A stretch of DNA of 64,000 nt. Origin: Monodelphis domestica (Eukaryota > Chordata > Mammalia > Didelphimorphia > Didelphidae). The stretch is taken from assembly GCF_027887165.1 (NCBI RefSeq), contig NC_077228.1, positions 178,850,499 through 178,914,498 of the forward strand, in the 5' to 3' direction. A program made the translations under genes and the position numbers. This document shows positions 45,677-57,362 of this stretch, in pieces (the stretch's first letter is position 1; each line of letters begins with the position of its first letter). The notes beneath the pieces are model-generated. The model was not told where the DNA came from. It searched no databases and saw only the letters and a list, made by a program, of their open reading frames with translations.

Positions 45677-45880
45677 AGGGGCAGCTATGTGGCTCAGTGG
45701 ATTGAGTACTAGGTCTGGAAGATAGGACAGGAAGATGGGAAGATGGGTTCTAATGCAATCTCAGAAATTTCTAAGCTGTGTGACCCTGGGCAAGTCACTT
45801 AACTTCAACTACTTCTCCCTTACTGTTTGATAGTATCAGTTCTAAGACAAAAGGGAATCATTATGAAAAAAAAAAAAAGA
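45677..45880 (+). mobile_element. tRNA-derived SINE
   Basis: 'GGGGCAGCTATGTGGCTCAGTGG' head with a small GGAAGAT duplication near 45,718-45,745; poly(A) end near 45,867-45,880, with AAAGAATGTA on both sides as TSD (45,665 and 45,876). Confidence 0.88.
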
Positions 45881-45974
45881 ATGTATTATGTTCTAGGTGA
45901 GAGGTGAGGAAGACTGGACAACTTTAGTTAGTCCTTGTTTTAATTCCATACCCACAATTACTTAGTATTTATTT

Positions 45975-46026
45975 TATACACACATATATACATACATACC
46001 TACATACATATACGTCTGTGTGTGTG

Positions 46027-46058
<32 letters not shown>

Positions 46059-46064
46059 CATATT
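45975..46064. repeat. (TA/CA)n AT-rich microsatellite
   Basis: Mixed ACATAT, TGTG and TATATA units, longest TATA tract about 46,028-46,064. Confidence 0.9.
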
Positions 46065-46077
46065 ATCTTTCTACATT

Positions 46078-46190
46078 GAATGGAAAGCTTCTTGAGGTCA
46101 GGGTTTGTTTAATTCTTATCTTTATATTCTCAACACATAGCACAATACCTGGCCTATAATAGTAGGTGCACAATAAATGCTTGTTAGTGG
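46078..46190 (+). mobile_element. L2/MIR 3' tail
   Basis: 'AAGCTTCTTGAGGTCAGGGT', 'AGCACAATACCTGGCC', 'GTGCACAATAAATGCTTGTT'. Confidence 0.78.
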
Positions 46191-46204
46191 ATCAGATTCT
46201 CAGA

Positions 46205-46560
46205 CCAAATTCTAAGAAGTATGGTAGCTCTCTTTGTTGTAGCAAAGAACTGGCAGTTGAAGGGATGCTCATCGACTGGGGAAATGAGGAACGATGAATT
46301 TTGGAAAAACCTGGAGAGGAAGAGTGAAATGAGCAGAACCAAGAGAACATTCTATTTGGCAACAGAAATATCATTTGAAGACTGACTTGCATATGCCCAC
46401 CTCCAGAGAAAGAACTGACAAATAGAAATAAGTAAGACAGAGTTTTATATGTGCATATATCTTTTTGTCAAATGATGCCTTCTCTAATGGGAAGAAGGAG
46501 TTAACTGGGTATTTTAATGCAACAAACAAACAAACAAATACATTTTTTAAAAAGAAAGGG
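46205..46560 (+). mobile_element. Old L1 3' end
   Basis: 'CTCTTTGTTGTAGCAAAGAAC', 'GGATGCTCATCGACTGGGG', 'AGCAGAACCAAGAGAACATT', A-rich end with AAAC repeats. Heavily decayed. Confidence 0.8.
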
Positions 46561-46727
46561 AAAAAAAGAACCATAAGCACAAACTCTGGGCATCTGCAAA
46601 ATGGGGGCAATAATACTCACCGTGCCTTCCTCATGGAGTCATCATAAGGTTCAAATGATACAATATACATTTATAAAATGCTTTGAGAACCTTGAAGCTC
46701 TACCTAAATGCCAGAGGCATGGAGTCA

Positions 46728-46975
46728 GGATAGTTGTTGTTCAGTTGTATTCACTCTTCAAGACCTCATGGACCATAGCATTCCAGTACTGGCCATGGGG
46801 TTTTCTTGGCAGAGATACTAAAGTGGTTTGCTCTTCTGTTTTCCAATAGATTAAGGAAAAAAAAGAAGTTAAGTGACTTGGCCAGGGTCACACAGCTAAT
46901 AAGTGTTTGAGGCCACATTTGAACTGAAATGTTTCTAACTCAAGGCCACCTCGATGTTGCCTGGAGTCAGGATTA
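46728..46975 (-). mobile_element. RTE-tailed SINE, antisense
   Basis: 'GTTGTTGTTCAGTTGTATTC', 'GGGGTTTTCTTGGCAGAGAT', 'ACTTGGCCAGGGTCACACAG', 'AAGGCCACCTCGATG'. Confidence 0.85.
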
Positions 46976-47093
46976 GGGAATTATAAAAGGATAGCTTTGC
47001 TGCTGGGACTACTCCATTTAGCAGAATGTGAATTCAAGTGAAGGCAGCAGATTCTGGAAGTAATCCACAGTTGGAGCCTGGGAAAGCATTATT

Positions 47094-47856
47094 TTTTTAT
47101 TTTATTTTATAGGAGATGCATTGTCTTGCCTATCTGTGGTTACACTATCTATTTTTTTTTATCACTTTATTTCCCTCCCTCCCCTCCACTCACCCTTCCT
47201 GAAGCCGACGTGCAATTTCATTGGGTTTTACTTGTGTCCTTGATCAGAACCCATTTCCATGTTGTTGGTGTTTGCATTGGGATGTCCATTTAGAGTCTCC
47301 ATCCCCAACCATATCCCTCAGATCCATGTATTCAACCAATTGTTTTTCTTCGGTGTCTTTCCTCCCACACTGTTTTCTCTGGATGTGAATAGTGGTTTTT
47401 CTCATAGATTCCTCCAGGTTGTTCAGGATCACTGCATTGCCACTAATGGAGAAGTCCATTACATTCGATTGTACCACAGTGTATCCGTTTCTCTGTACAG
47501 TGTTCTCCTGGTTCTGCTCCTCTCACTCTGCATCAATTCCTGGAGGTCTTTCCAGTTCACATGGAATTCCTCCAGTTCATTGTTTCTTTTAGCATAATAG
47601 TATTCCATCACCAACCTATACAACAATTTGTTCAGCCATTCTCCAATTAATGGACACCCCCTCATTTTCCAATTTTTTGCCACCACAAAGAGCACAGCTA
47701 TGGATATTCTTGTACAAGTATTTTTCCTTATGATCTCTTTGGGGTACAAACCCAGCAGTGCTATGGCTGGATCAAAGGACTGACAGTCATTTAGTGCTCT
47801 TTGGGCATAGTTGCAAATTGCCCTAAATTCACAACTTCATCAGCAATGCATTAATG
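47094..47856 (-). mobile_element. 5'-truncated L1, antisense
   Basis: Inverted L1 3' end from T-rich DNA to ORF2 C-terminal sequence. CTGGGAAAGCATTATT is duplicated exactly (47,078-47,093; 47,857-47,872). Close to the young L1 family. Confidence 0.95.
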
Positions 47857-48067
47857 CTGGGAAAGCATTATTGATGATAGCATACAGGGGTAAGAGACTA
47901 CCTCAAGTGTAGTGGATAGTATAGGACTGACCTGATTTAAAAAGAGATTGAGATAAGAAAGAGACAAGAATATAGCCAGGGCACAGGTGATGGACCTGGA
48001 AAGAAGTGTTAGGGATGAGGGAAGAGGTAGAATCACAACCAAGTGGATATTACATCTGTAACTTCCT

Positions 48068-48305
48068 TTTTCAAATTAAAAAATTTTTTTAACCTCTACT
48101 TTCCATTATTATAACAACTCTAAGATGGAAGAGTATGGACTAGGCAAATGGACTAAGTGACTTAACCAAGGTCATATAGCTAGAAAGTGTCTGAGGCCTC
48201 AGAATTGAACCCATTAGAACTCAGATCCTCCTGATTCCAGGTGTTACAAGGGAATCACTTTAAAAGACTGATATGGCATTCTCTCCATTGTGCCATCAAG
48301 CTGTA
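48068..48305 (-). mobile_element. SINE, antisense, carrying a 33-bp LTR-tip insertion
   Basis: An inverted SINE ('TTAACCTCTACTTTCCATTA' to 'TCTCCATTGTGCCATCAAGCTG') whose order is broken by 48,242-48,274. That insert matches the U5 terminus of LTR-A at 31 of 33 positions and begins at the LTR's terminal TG. Confidence 0.75.
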
Positions 48306-48780
48306 GCCCTTCAAGTCTTTAAGATATGAGAGATGATTTCCATGTAGACAAATGGAGATGACATGTAGTTATTTTAATTGTGAGTCCTTGCTTAGATCAC
48401 TTGTGAACTGAGAAGAAGAAAAACAGATATAAGGAAAAGGTGGTTCTAACCTGCCCCCTATCTTATTTCCATTTAATTGTAATTTATAAATTTCCTTAAA
48501 AATGCATTTGGTGGGCTTAATATTATTTCTTATAAATAGCTGTGATAGACTCTGTCTTTCTGTTGTTTGGCTTCCCTTCATTCATGACATGAGGATATGG
48601 TATAACTCTGAGAACCATACAGAAGAGAATGATCGTTTTTAAATCACAGGGCTGAACTCACCCCCTTCTCATTATTAGAGTTTTGATTTCTAACTGAGGG
48701 CACAAGCATGAACCATTTCATAACTACATTTCCAAAAGTAGAATTAATTACTATGGACTTGGTCCGTTTTTCACAGACTC
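48306..48780. other. No recognised feature
   Basis: Single-copy-looking DNA between a SINE and an old L1; nothing identifiable. Confidence 0.4.
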
Positions 48781-49189
48781 GTGTCATAGTTGTGTAAAAG
48801 ACTAATAATTACTAACGGTTATATACACAAAGAAATATTATGCTCAATGGTAATATTCAACCTGAGAATATATCAATTTTAAGTATATATGCACTAAATT
48901 ACCAAGTAGTTAAATTTTTAACAGAGAGGCTTATTGCTTTACAAGAACAAATAAATAGAAAAGCAGTAGTAGGAATTTCAGCATTCTATTTTCAAAGTAT
49001 GAAAGAATTTTAAAAAATAATTGAGAAAGTAGTTACAGACTTGAATAGACTTTTTCACAGTGTATATTCCAGAGTTATATTGAAATAATTTAAGGGGTGA
49101 AAGCAAAGATTATGCTTTTTCAGGTGCATAAGAATAAAACATATGTTAAAGTATAAAGAAGTTTAGATTTAGAAAGGCAAACATTAGTT

Positions 49190-49292
49190 GCATGACCCTG
49201 GGCAAGTCACTTAACCCTCATTGTCTAGCCCTAATTGCTCTTCTGCCTTGGAACCAATAAACAGTATTGATTCTAAGATGGCAGGTAAGGGA
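49190..49292 (+). mobile_element. 5'-truncated tRNA-derived SINE
   Basis: 'TGACCCTGGGCAAGTCACTTAA' to 'GATGGCAGGTAAGG', then an A/G-rich tail. Confidence 0.85.
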
Positions 49293-49549
49293 GAAAGCAA
49301 GCAAACAAGAAAGAAGGAAAGAAACAAGAAAGAAAGGCAAAATGTGAATGCCACATCACTAGACCATAATGTATTAAAAATTAAACATAAATAACTATTA
49401 TATATATATCTAATTTGTATTATATGTAGAAGAAGCAGGTCAAATAGAAACTATAAAAAAGATATGTTAAATGATGCCTGAATGAAAGATAAAATTATGA
49501 AATCTAGCAGATTTCTACAAAGATAAAGAATATATTGATATTCAATATC

Positions 49550-49695
49550 ACAATTCAATCAACAAACATTTATTAACTGCCTGCTATGTACCAGTCACTG
49601 TGCTAAGTGTTAGTGATACAAATAAGAAAGCCACAGTCCCTGTCCTCAGGAAGCTTACAATTTAATGGGGGAAAAGAACACATAAAAACTGAAAA
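49550..49695 (+). mobile_element. Ancient LINE-type repeat fragment
   Basis: 'CAACAAACATTTATTAACTGC', 'CACTGTGCTAAGTG', 'CCCTGTCCTCAGGAAGCTTA'. Confidence 0.65.
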
Positions 49696-50569
49696 GATGG
49701 GGGGGAAGGGGAAGAGAACACCAGGAGGCATCTCAGGGTGAGGGAAGATGCTTTTCTATGGGGTGGAAGCCAGGAGGAATTGCTGATGGAGAATGGAGTT
49801 ATGTGAAATTTGTGAGCGTACTATAAAGGAAGACTTTGGGAGGAATTTAGTCCTTCACCCACCAGCTCTCCAATCAGAGGGAAGAGGCAGCAATCTATGG
49901 GAGGTAGCTATAGCAATATTCAGGAACAAATTTATAGCTCCTGATTCAAAGGTAATTTTTCATATTAATAAGAAAGAAAATGAGAGAATTCATTGAGTTC
50001 TTAGTTCAATGGAGTTCACTGAAACTTAAAACAAGTTACAAAAGAGACAAACCAATAAACTAAAGGAAAATAGAAAAATATAACTGATCAGGATCACAGC
50101 AGAGATGAATAAAATAGAAAATAAAATAAGGATTGAAATGGTAATAGATGTAAGAGTTAATTTAGAAAAGAACAATATCATCAATGAACAATTAGAAAAT
50201 TTACTTTAAAAAAATAAAGAAAAGTTAAAATGATCAAAATTTTAAATTAGAGAGGAGAGATCATGAGAACACAGGAAATTAATAAAATGTTAGAAATTAT
50301 AATGCACAGCATTATGATAACAAATGTAAACTTTTAAAGAAATGGATGAAAATTTACAGAGATATAAAATGCTCAGACTCACAAAACAGGAAGTGGCTAA
50401 CCTAAATAATCTATTCTTAGGAGAATCAAACAGGCCATGAATCAGCTTTGGCTGAAAAAGGTGCCAGAACTAGATGGAATCATATGTTTGCTTCCATGTA
50501 TTAAAAGAATAAGTAATTCCTATATTTCACTGACTGTTTTTTGATAAAGGGAAAATCAGTATAGGACCA

Positions 50570-51152
50570 AAGAGCAATTAGATGGTTCATTGGATAGAGT
50601 GCTAGGCCTAGAGTCAGGAAAACCTGAGTTCAAATCTGGTTTCAAACACTTACTAGCTATGTGATCTTAGGCAAGTTACTTAACCTCTGTTTTCCTTAAT
50701 CTACAAACCACTCCAGTATCTTTCTCCACAACAACCTCATGGACAGTATGGTTCATGGAGGGTCATTGTAAAAATGGAGACTTGAATCCAGGACTTCAAT
50801 CCCCAGAAGTCCTTGCTCCACTTCCCCAGAATGCTTTGTAATCTCACTGAATTCTCACCCGGGCCAAGAGAAAATTATGATTTAAAGGGTCTCCGCTGTA
50901 GGTGGGGGCTCTTCTCTTCCTGTCTCCACTGGCAAGCAGAAAGAAGTCTCATGATGTGAGTGAAATTGAATTGGGCCTTTCAGCCCACCTAGCACGTGCC
51001 TTTCTTACTTGTATTTTTCTTAAATTCTCAACCTTTAATAAACCTCTAAAAATATCATACTCCTTGCAGAGAGAAACTAATTTCTTCCTGCCTCAGTTTC
51101 CCCAAAATTTTAATCTTTACATCATGAAGAATCAGACATGACTGAACAATAA
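50570..51152 (+). mobile_element. RTE-tailed SINE split by a solo LTR
   Basis: 50,570-50,766 gives the head and middle ('GCAATTAGATGGTTCATTGGA'). 51,122-51,152 gives the tail ('GAAGAATCAGACATGACTGAA'). Joined without the LTR and one TCAT they form the normal SINE junction. Confidence 0.9.
50767..51121 (+). mobile_element. 355-bp solo LTR, class I type
   Basis: Perfect 6-bp terminal inverted repeat TGTAAA...TTTACA. TCAT flanks it (50,763-50,766; 51,122-51,125), a 4-bp TSD. It contains AATAAA at about 51,037 and a promoter-like region around 50,880. Distinct from the LTR-A and LTR-F families. The orientation is inferred from AATAAA. Confidence 0.92.
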
Positions 51153-52224
51153 AGCATAAGACCTAATTGTTTCTCTGATGTTCATGTGGTTTTGATCCCC
51201 AAACCTCACAAATATGATGCTGAAAAAAAATATTATCAGCAAATACCAATATATACATTAAAGAAAGAGCTGGCCAATCATATAATCATGGAACTTCAGT
51301 GTTGGAAGGGATCTCAAGAAGAGGTTATCTGCTCAAACTCACATCTGACCACTAATGCTACTATTACTAAGTTGTCATCTAGCCTTTATTCCCCTAAGAA
51401 ATGGTGAATACAGTAACATACACAAAAATTATTAAGGCCAAGTAAGCTATCGACCATCTAAGAATGCAAAGATACTTAAGTATTAGGAAAATAATAAGTA
51501 AAGTAAGTAAAATAAATTATAATCATAAAACTATTTAACTATATTATTGAATACCAGAGGGCCTTTAAAATAGAGCATTCATTTCTTTTTCAAAACTAAT
51601 GGGAATTGGGATAGGGGAATTTTATCTTATTGTGATAGAAGTATCTATTTTTAAACATTGGAGAGATTTTCTTTAACAATAGGCAAAAAGAAGTCTGCTC
51701 CTAGTCACCACTTCAACCTTAGAAATGTCAACTATAAAGACAAGGCACTCAAATAATTAACCGTATATGTATTGGCAACCAAGAAACAAAAATATTTCTA
51801 TTTGTAGATGATATGATTTAATATCTCTAAAATCTGTCACAATAAAAATTGAGCTAAAAGTAACTTTAACAAAGTGGTAGAATATTAGATAAGCCCACAT
51901 ATTTAATTCCCTGTATAAAAAGCTATTTCATTATTAATTTGTAAGATAAACAAGAAATATTCACAAAAGAAATTTTAAAATTATTTTTGACAGAAAGTAA
52001 GGTGGGACTATACAAGAAGATAGCCATAACACCTGGTTAGGTCTAGCTAACATAGTAAAACTATAACTGTTTCTCAAATTAATTAAAAACTTCACTATAA
52101 TGCCAGTCAAAACACAAATGAACTGCTCTGTATAATTAAATAAAAATCATGTGGAAAAAAACATGAGCAAGGAAATCAATATTTCATTTATTTATATATG
52201 AACACATTAATTCCTGAATTAGAC

Positions 52225-52350
52225 AGCTTTATTGTGAATGTAAACCCTTTGACAACAGGAATTACTTAATTTTTTTGTGTTTATATCTCCAGTGACTAAC
52301 ATAATGCTTAATACATAGCAGCACTTAATAAATGCTTATTGATGGATTGA
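52225..52350 (+). mobile_element. L2/MIR 3' tail
   Basis: 'GTGAATGTAAACCCTTTGAC', 'ACTTAATAAATGCTTATTGA'. Confidence 0.7.
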
Positions 52351-52580
52351 ATGAATTGGGACTATAAAAAAATCAATTATGCAGATTGATATGGGCATAT
52401 TTAAAAATATATTCCAAAACAATAAACCAAGAAACTATCCGATACTTGAAATGCAATTCAGGTGCTTAATTAGACTTTAAGTTCCCTTAGAATAAGCTGG
52501 TGATCATAACAAAATAAAAAACAACCCATGAGCAAAATATATGTATTTCCTGTTGATTGAAATAGATTTTTGAACCCAAC

Positions 52581-52582
<2 letters not shown>

Positions 52583-52628
<46 letters not shown>
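52583..52628. repeat. (TG)n microsatellite
   Basis: About 22 uninterrupted TG units; the poly-TH frames here are by-products. Confidence 0.97.
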
Positions 52629-52629
<1 letters not shown>

Positions 52630-52829
52630 TCTTCCCTTTTTTGGTAAGATGAGATGAAAGAGGGCTCAAGTATCAGCTGTTCCCCCACTTCCTTTTTTTT
52701 TAATAGATATCTACTTGAGCATACTAATTATGTGAGATAATTTTCTCAAACCTTCATTTCTCTTTCCTCCTAATGCATTCATCTTTTTCCCCTTCTTTTC
52801 TCAAGATTGTTAAGACATAATAGAACCAC

Positions 52830-53480
52830 TCATAAACCTTGTCTAATTGGATACCCTCTAAGAAACTGGATGATAATAAGATTTATAAGGAATATATGTA
52901 TCATCTCCCTACATTTGAATGCAAGCATTTTATTCTTGTTTATCCTTTTATCATGGTTACACTCTTGTATTTGAACTTCCATTTTTCTCTGCTGCCATGT
53001 TATTTTTTTTCCCCATCAGGAATGCTTGGAAGTCCTCTATTTCATTAAAAATTCTTTTTATTTTTTTCCCTTCAGTAGTATTAGATTCAGTTTTGTTGGG
53101 TAAGTTATTCTTGGCTGTAAACTATTCTTTGCTTTCTGGAACATTGAATTCCCAGTTCTATGCTGTTTTATAGGGCTAGCTACTGAAATGTGTGTGATCC
53201 TGAATGGGTCCTAGATATTTACATTTTTTTCTTTCTGGCTCCTTGCAGTACTTTTTTCTTAACCTGGAAACTCTGGATTTTGTCTATCATGTTCCAGGGA
53301 GTTTTAATTTTGTTTGTTGGTTTGTTTGTTTGTGTTCCCAGGAGGTAACCAGTGGATTTTTTCTATTTCTACTTTCCTCTCTGGTTCTGAGAGACCTGGG
53401 CAGTGTTCTTTTCTTTTCTTTTTTAAGTAAGTTTTATTGATATTTTCTGTTTCTTACATCATCTCCCAGAATTTTAGAGT
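52830..53480 (-). mobile_element. L1 ORF1 region, antisense
   Basis: On the minus strand, decayed L1 ORF1p C-terminal sequence is readable: 'LPRITYPTKLNLILL'-like near 53.10 kb and the RRM/CTD region ('CCCAGGTCTCTCAGAACC...', 53.2-53.4 kb, the counterpart of KIERIHRLPP...). The opposite strand gives only spurious frames. Likely from an L1 subfamily other than the young one. Confidence 0.6.
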
Positions 53481-54520
53481 CCTCTTTGGTCTGGGTTTCA
53501 TATTTTGCTTATTGCTCTGAGGACTGTGTTAAATGTTGGAAGGGAGACCCTGCTCTGAGCTTGGGGGTCTGAGCCACATCGCTGTTACTTCTGGCTTCTG
53601 AACTTCATCCTTTCTGATTATACTGCCCAGGGCTTAGCTATCAAGAAGAGTCCTTTTGATGATCTCCTCCTCACTCTACTCTGGATCTGTGAGCCAAGCC
53701 TGGGAACTAGCTAACAAACTGCCATCCTTATTGCAGTGCCCCCCTGTCTAGGAGTGCCCAAGAATGGGCTTCCTTTTGTTCTGGTGCACAACTTCTCTCT
53801 GGCTGCTGGAGTGTTCTGTGTACCTGTGTGCTCTTACCTAGACTTTGCCCACAGTATCAGCAGATCTTTCTGTCTGTTTCCCTATGCCAACCTGGGCCAA
53901 AAACAGCTATTTACTGTGATTTCCCCCCCCTGTATTTTCCCATCAGGATTCAGTCTGGCACAATTTATAGATTAGTTTGGAGTGTAATAACTGAAGGAGT
54001 TGTGGATTAGAGCTCAGCTCCATTGCTTCTTTCTGTTTTTCATCTAGCTTCTGCCTTATAACTTGTTCCCGATAAAGCTAGATGGTTTTTTGGTAATCAC
54101 TGTTTCCTTTTCTGGAGGTTTATCTACTATCTCTTTAATAATTTATTGTAGATATTCCTTTTTTTCCCCAAAAAAGTTTATCAAGTCAAAACCACTTGCC
54201 TATAGTTGACATTCTGTTCTCAATCTTTTTTTTTTAATTTGGATGTTCGATTTTCTCACATCTCTGCTACCTTTCTAATTTTCCATGATCTAGTTGATTA
54301 TTGCTGCTGTGTTGACTCAGTAATGCTATTTCTTTCATCACTCAAGGATAGAGTTCATATAGGCTGTCATTTGAACTCACCAGAGGCATTTAGGAGCTCT
54401 CTTTCTATCTTGGGTGTCAACTCTCTGTTGGTCATTTTTGTTTTGTCCTTTTGGGTATACGATCATTCTCTTTACCAAAGAAAACAGAAGCAAAACAATA
54501 ACTGATCAGTTATGTGTTCT
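53481..54520 (-). mobile_element. Probable L1 5' region, antisense
   Basis: Continues the antisense L1: minus-strand order is a G/C-richer 5'UTR-like part (53.5-54.0 kb) leading into ORF1 at lower coordinates. The link to ORF1 is by position; 54.0-54.5 kb is unassigned. Confidence 0.35.
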
Positions 54521-54526
54521 TTCTCT

Positions 54527-54718
54527 TTTAAATCCTTACCTTCTGTCTTACAAAAAATACTGTATATTGGTTCTAAGGCAGAGTGGCAAGGGCTAGGCAA
54601 TGGGGGTCAAGTGACTTGCCCAGGGTCACCCAGCTATGAAGTGTCTGAGGCCAGATTTAAACCCAGGACCTCCCATCTCTAGGCCTGGTTCTCAATCTAC
54701 TGAGCCACCCAACTGCCC
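54527..54718 (-). mobile_element. tRNA-derived SINE, antisense
   Basis: 'TTAAATCCTTACCTTCTGTC' to 'CTGAGCCACCCAACTGCCC'. Confidence 0.92.
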
Positions 54719-54992
54719 TCTGTCTTCTCTCCTTTATCAGGTATTATAGTTCCTTCCACCTTGAGCAAACGTGTAACTCCCATTTTCTCTAATAGAGCTA
54801 AAAGAAACCAAAACCAAAACCAAATATATCCAAGTTTCATTTTGTTGTTCATTCATTGCTTCCCTCACCAGCTTCAGCTCATTCTAAACTTTAGTATTCC
54901 CGATGATATTTTGACAGGATCATACCATATTTTCATACTTGTCCTCTGTTTTTTCTTCTGTCTTTTGAACATCTCATTTTAAAATTTAAGAT

Positions 54993-55180
54993 AATTGGGG
55001 GTAGCTAGGTGGTTCAGTGTATTGAGAGTCAGGCTTACAGCCAGGAGATCCTAGGTTCAAATTTGATCCCACACACTTCCTAGCTGTGTAAAATCCCATA
55101 ACCTTGCCCTTACTACACTTCTGCCTTGGTAACAATACACAGTATTAATTCTAAGATGGAAGTGGAAGGGTTAAAAAATT
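54993..55180 (+). mobile_element. tRNA-derived SINE
   Basis: 'TTGGGGGTAGCTAGGTGGTTCAG' head with an internal gap; ends 'GGAAGTGGAAGGGTT'. Confidence 0.85.
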
Positions 55181-55229
55181 TTTTTTGACATGATCAATGG
55201 ATTTCCTATGCATCCATATCATTCTCTTT

Positions 55230-55345
55230 AATTCAATTCAATAAACATTTATTAAGCTTCCTCTATGTACTAGACACTGTGCTAAGTGCTGGGGATACAA
55301 AAAAAAAAAAGATATTAGCTGCCCTCAAGGAGGTTACAGCCTAAT
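55230..55345 (+). mobile_element. Ancient LINE-type repeat fragment
   Basis: 'TCAATAAACATTTATTAAGC', 'CACTGTGCTAAGTGCTGGGG', 'CCCTCAAGGAGGTTACAG'. Confidence 0.7.
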
Positions 55346-55436
55346 GAAGGAGCTTAGAGTCTTCCATCAAATCCCATTTTTTTCTCATCACTGGAACTAT
55401 TTCTCTTTGTGTCTCTTTACACTTCACTGCATTCTT

Positions 55437-55638
55437 TTTTTTTTACCCCTTACCTTCCATCTTGGAATCAATACTGTGTGTTGGTTCCAAGGCAGAAGAG
55501 TGGTAAGGGCTAGGCAATGGGGGTCAAGTGACTTGCCCAGGGTCACATAGCTAAGAAGTGTCTAAGGTCATATTTGAACCCAGGACCTCCTGTCTCTCGA
55601 CCTGGCTCTCAATCCACTGAGCTACCCAGCTGCCCCCT
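55437..55638 (-). mobile_element. tRNA-derived SINE, antisense
   Basis: Poly(T), 'CCCCTTACCTTCCATCTTGG' to 'GAGCTACCCAGCTGCCCC'. TCTGCATTGCATTCTT after and CACTGCATTCTT before give a TSD of about CTGCATTCTT. Retained CpG (CTCTCGACC) suggests a young copy. Confidence 0.92.
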
Positions 55639-55905
55639 CTGCATTGCATTCTTGAGCACTTCCTAATCCTCCTGGGGTATCTTACTCTGTAGCATTTTAT
55701 TCTTACCTTGCTTTCCTCTGAACCCTTTGAAATCTGCTTTCCCCAAATCTAATGTGCATGTCAGTCACATTATGCTCCAATTTTCTCTCCTCTATCATAA
55801 ACTTTAGAGGGAGGAAATTCCCTCCAGGTCTCCCATTGTTTCCACCTGAGCTACCAAATCCTTCCTGTTAGTGAGAATGAGATGTAGAAAAAAATTTGTT
55901 AGTTC
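55639..55905. other. Unassigned old DNA
   Basis: Together with 54.72-54.99 and 56.10-56.35 kb it may be one old repeat cut by SINEs, but I cannot name the family. Confidence 0.3.
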
Positions 55906-55909
55906 CTCT

Positions 55910-56095
55910 AATATTTTTTTAACCTTCTATCTTAGAATGGATACTAATTAGGCAGAAGAGTAGTAAGGGCTAGGAAACTGGGACTAAGTGACTTTTCCAG
56001 GGTCTCCCAGCTAGGAAGTATCTGAGGTCAAATTTGAATTCAGGACCTCCTGTCTCTAGACCTGACTTTATCCACTGAGTCATCTAGCTGTCCCT
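55910..56095 (-). mobile_element. tRNA-derived SINE, antisense
   Basis: 'TTTTTAACCTTCTATCTTAG' to 'ACTGAGTCATCTAGCTGTCC'; shorter and older than its neighbours. Confidence 0.88.
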
Positions 56096-56419
56096 CCTCT
56101 GTCTTGTGAAGGATAAAATTATTATTAACGCAAGTCAAAGAGTTACTAGTCATGTAACCTAGCTGACTGTTTATACTATAGATTTACCTTATCTAATCTC
56201 AAGTGGACCCTCACTGAAGTAAGGCAATCCTCTTGCTCCTTGTTAACTGATTTCTTATCTCCTTCCCCGGAGAAGCTGTTCCAGACCTCTCCTCACTTTT
56301 CTCATACCTCCGTGATCCTCTACCAGATCAACTAAGGGCTCTGCCTCTTATTTTACTAAGAATATTAGGGAATATCATCTATACAGAATGAGGATTGTGG
56401 ATAAAATGAAATCTGTAAA

Positions 56420-57140
56420 TAATTCAATTTAGTTAACAAACATTTATTAAGTGCTTTCTATGTATATACAAGTCTGTACTGGATTCTGGGGACAGTAAGA
56501 CAAAACCAAAAAAGTTCTTGCCCACAAGTTCTAATTAGGGAAAAGGCAACAAATACACAATTAACTAAATACAAAATAAATTCTGTGGGTGGTGGAGAAA
56601 GGAAATCACTCAAAACTTGGGGCATTAGGAATGACCTTGTGTGAGAGGTAGCCCTTGAGAGGAGCCTTAAAGCTAGAGCATCTAAGAGTTAGAGGTGAGA
56701 ACGGAGATGGTAGCATGATGGGCATGCAGGGAAGCCTATACAAAAGCATGGAGGCTGGTTGCAGAATGTCATGAACAGGGAACAACCTGTTTATCTGGAA
56801 CAGAGTTCATGAGAGGAAGTAAAGGAAAATACAAAGTCATGATGGTAGGGTAAAATGGCCAAACCTTGCACTTCAGGTATATTAATTTGGCAGCTGGATG
56901 AAGGATAGATTTGAGAAAGAAAAGACTGACTTGAAGGGAATTTGGGGAGGGGGTTATTTATCCTTTTAAGTGAGGGATGAGGAGAGCCTGAACAAGAGTA
57001 GGATGATTGAGGTTGTGAACTTGGGTGGTGTCAAGTGCCTTGGACAGCAGCAGGAAAATTAGAAGGAGAAGTGGGTTCAGAGTGGAAGAGACTGGGTTTC
57101 ATTTTGGATGTGATGGCTTTGAGATGACTATGGATTAACT
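56420..57140 (+). mobile_element. Long copy of the ancient LINE-type repeat
   Basis: Starts like the short copies ('TAACAAACATTTATTAAGTG', 'GGATTCTGGGGACAGTAAGA') and runs on for 700 bp with 'AGGTAGCCCTTGAGAGGAGC', 'CATGATGGGCATGCAGGGAA' and 'TGAGGTTGTGAACTTGGGTGG'. This is the fullest copy in the window and links the short ones into a single family. Confidence 0.65.
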
Positions 57141-57159
57141 AGGTTGAAAGAACTAGCAT

Positions 57160-57362
57160 GGGGCAATGAGGTAGCTCAGTGGGTTGAGAGTTAGACCCAG
57201 GGATGGGAGGTCCTGGGTTCAAATCTGACCTCAGATACTACCTAGCTATATGTTCCTGGGCAAGTCCCTTAACCTCCATTGCCTAGCCCTTGACACTCTC
57301 CTGCCTTGGAACTAATATACAGTATTGATTCTAAGATGGAAGATAAGGGTTAAAAAAAAAAA
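57160..57362 (+). mobile_element. tRNA-derived SINE
   Basis: 'GGGGCAATGAGGTAGCTCAGTGG' to 'GGAAGATAAGGGTT' plus poly(A). Confidence 0.92.

Larger units (their letters stand above)
48780..52180 (+). mobile_element. Old L1 (number 3), ORF2 remnant
   Basis: Decayed ORF2 in order: endonuclease second half (48.84-49.15, 49.33-49.55 kb), linker (49.9-50.45 kb), 'K.P.LDGI' (50.46 kb), 'VVLIPKPHKYD' (51.19 kb, the [10 protein letters not shown] region), 'IFLFVDDMI'-like catalytic box (51.80 kb) and 'YFINKLIP' region to about 52.1 kb. Interrupted by a partial SINE (49.19-49.29 kb), an old LINE fragment (49.55-49.69 kb) and an RTE SINE with a solo LTR. Very old. Confidence 0.7.

Noticed and set aside
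52470..52688. Frames with poly-(TH) runs
   Set aside because: By-product of the (TG)n tract at 52,583-52,628.
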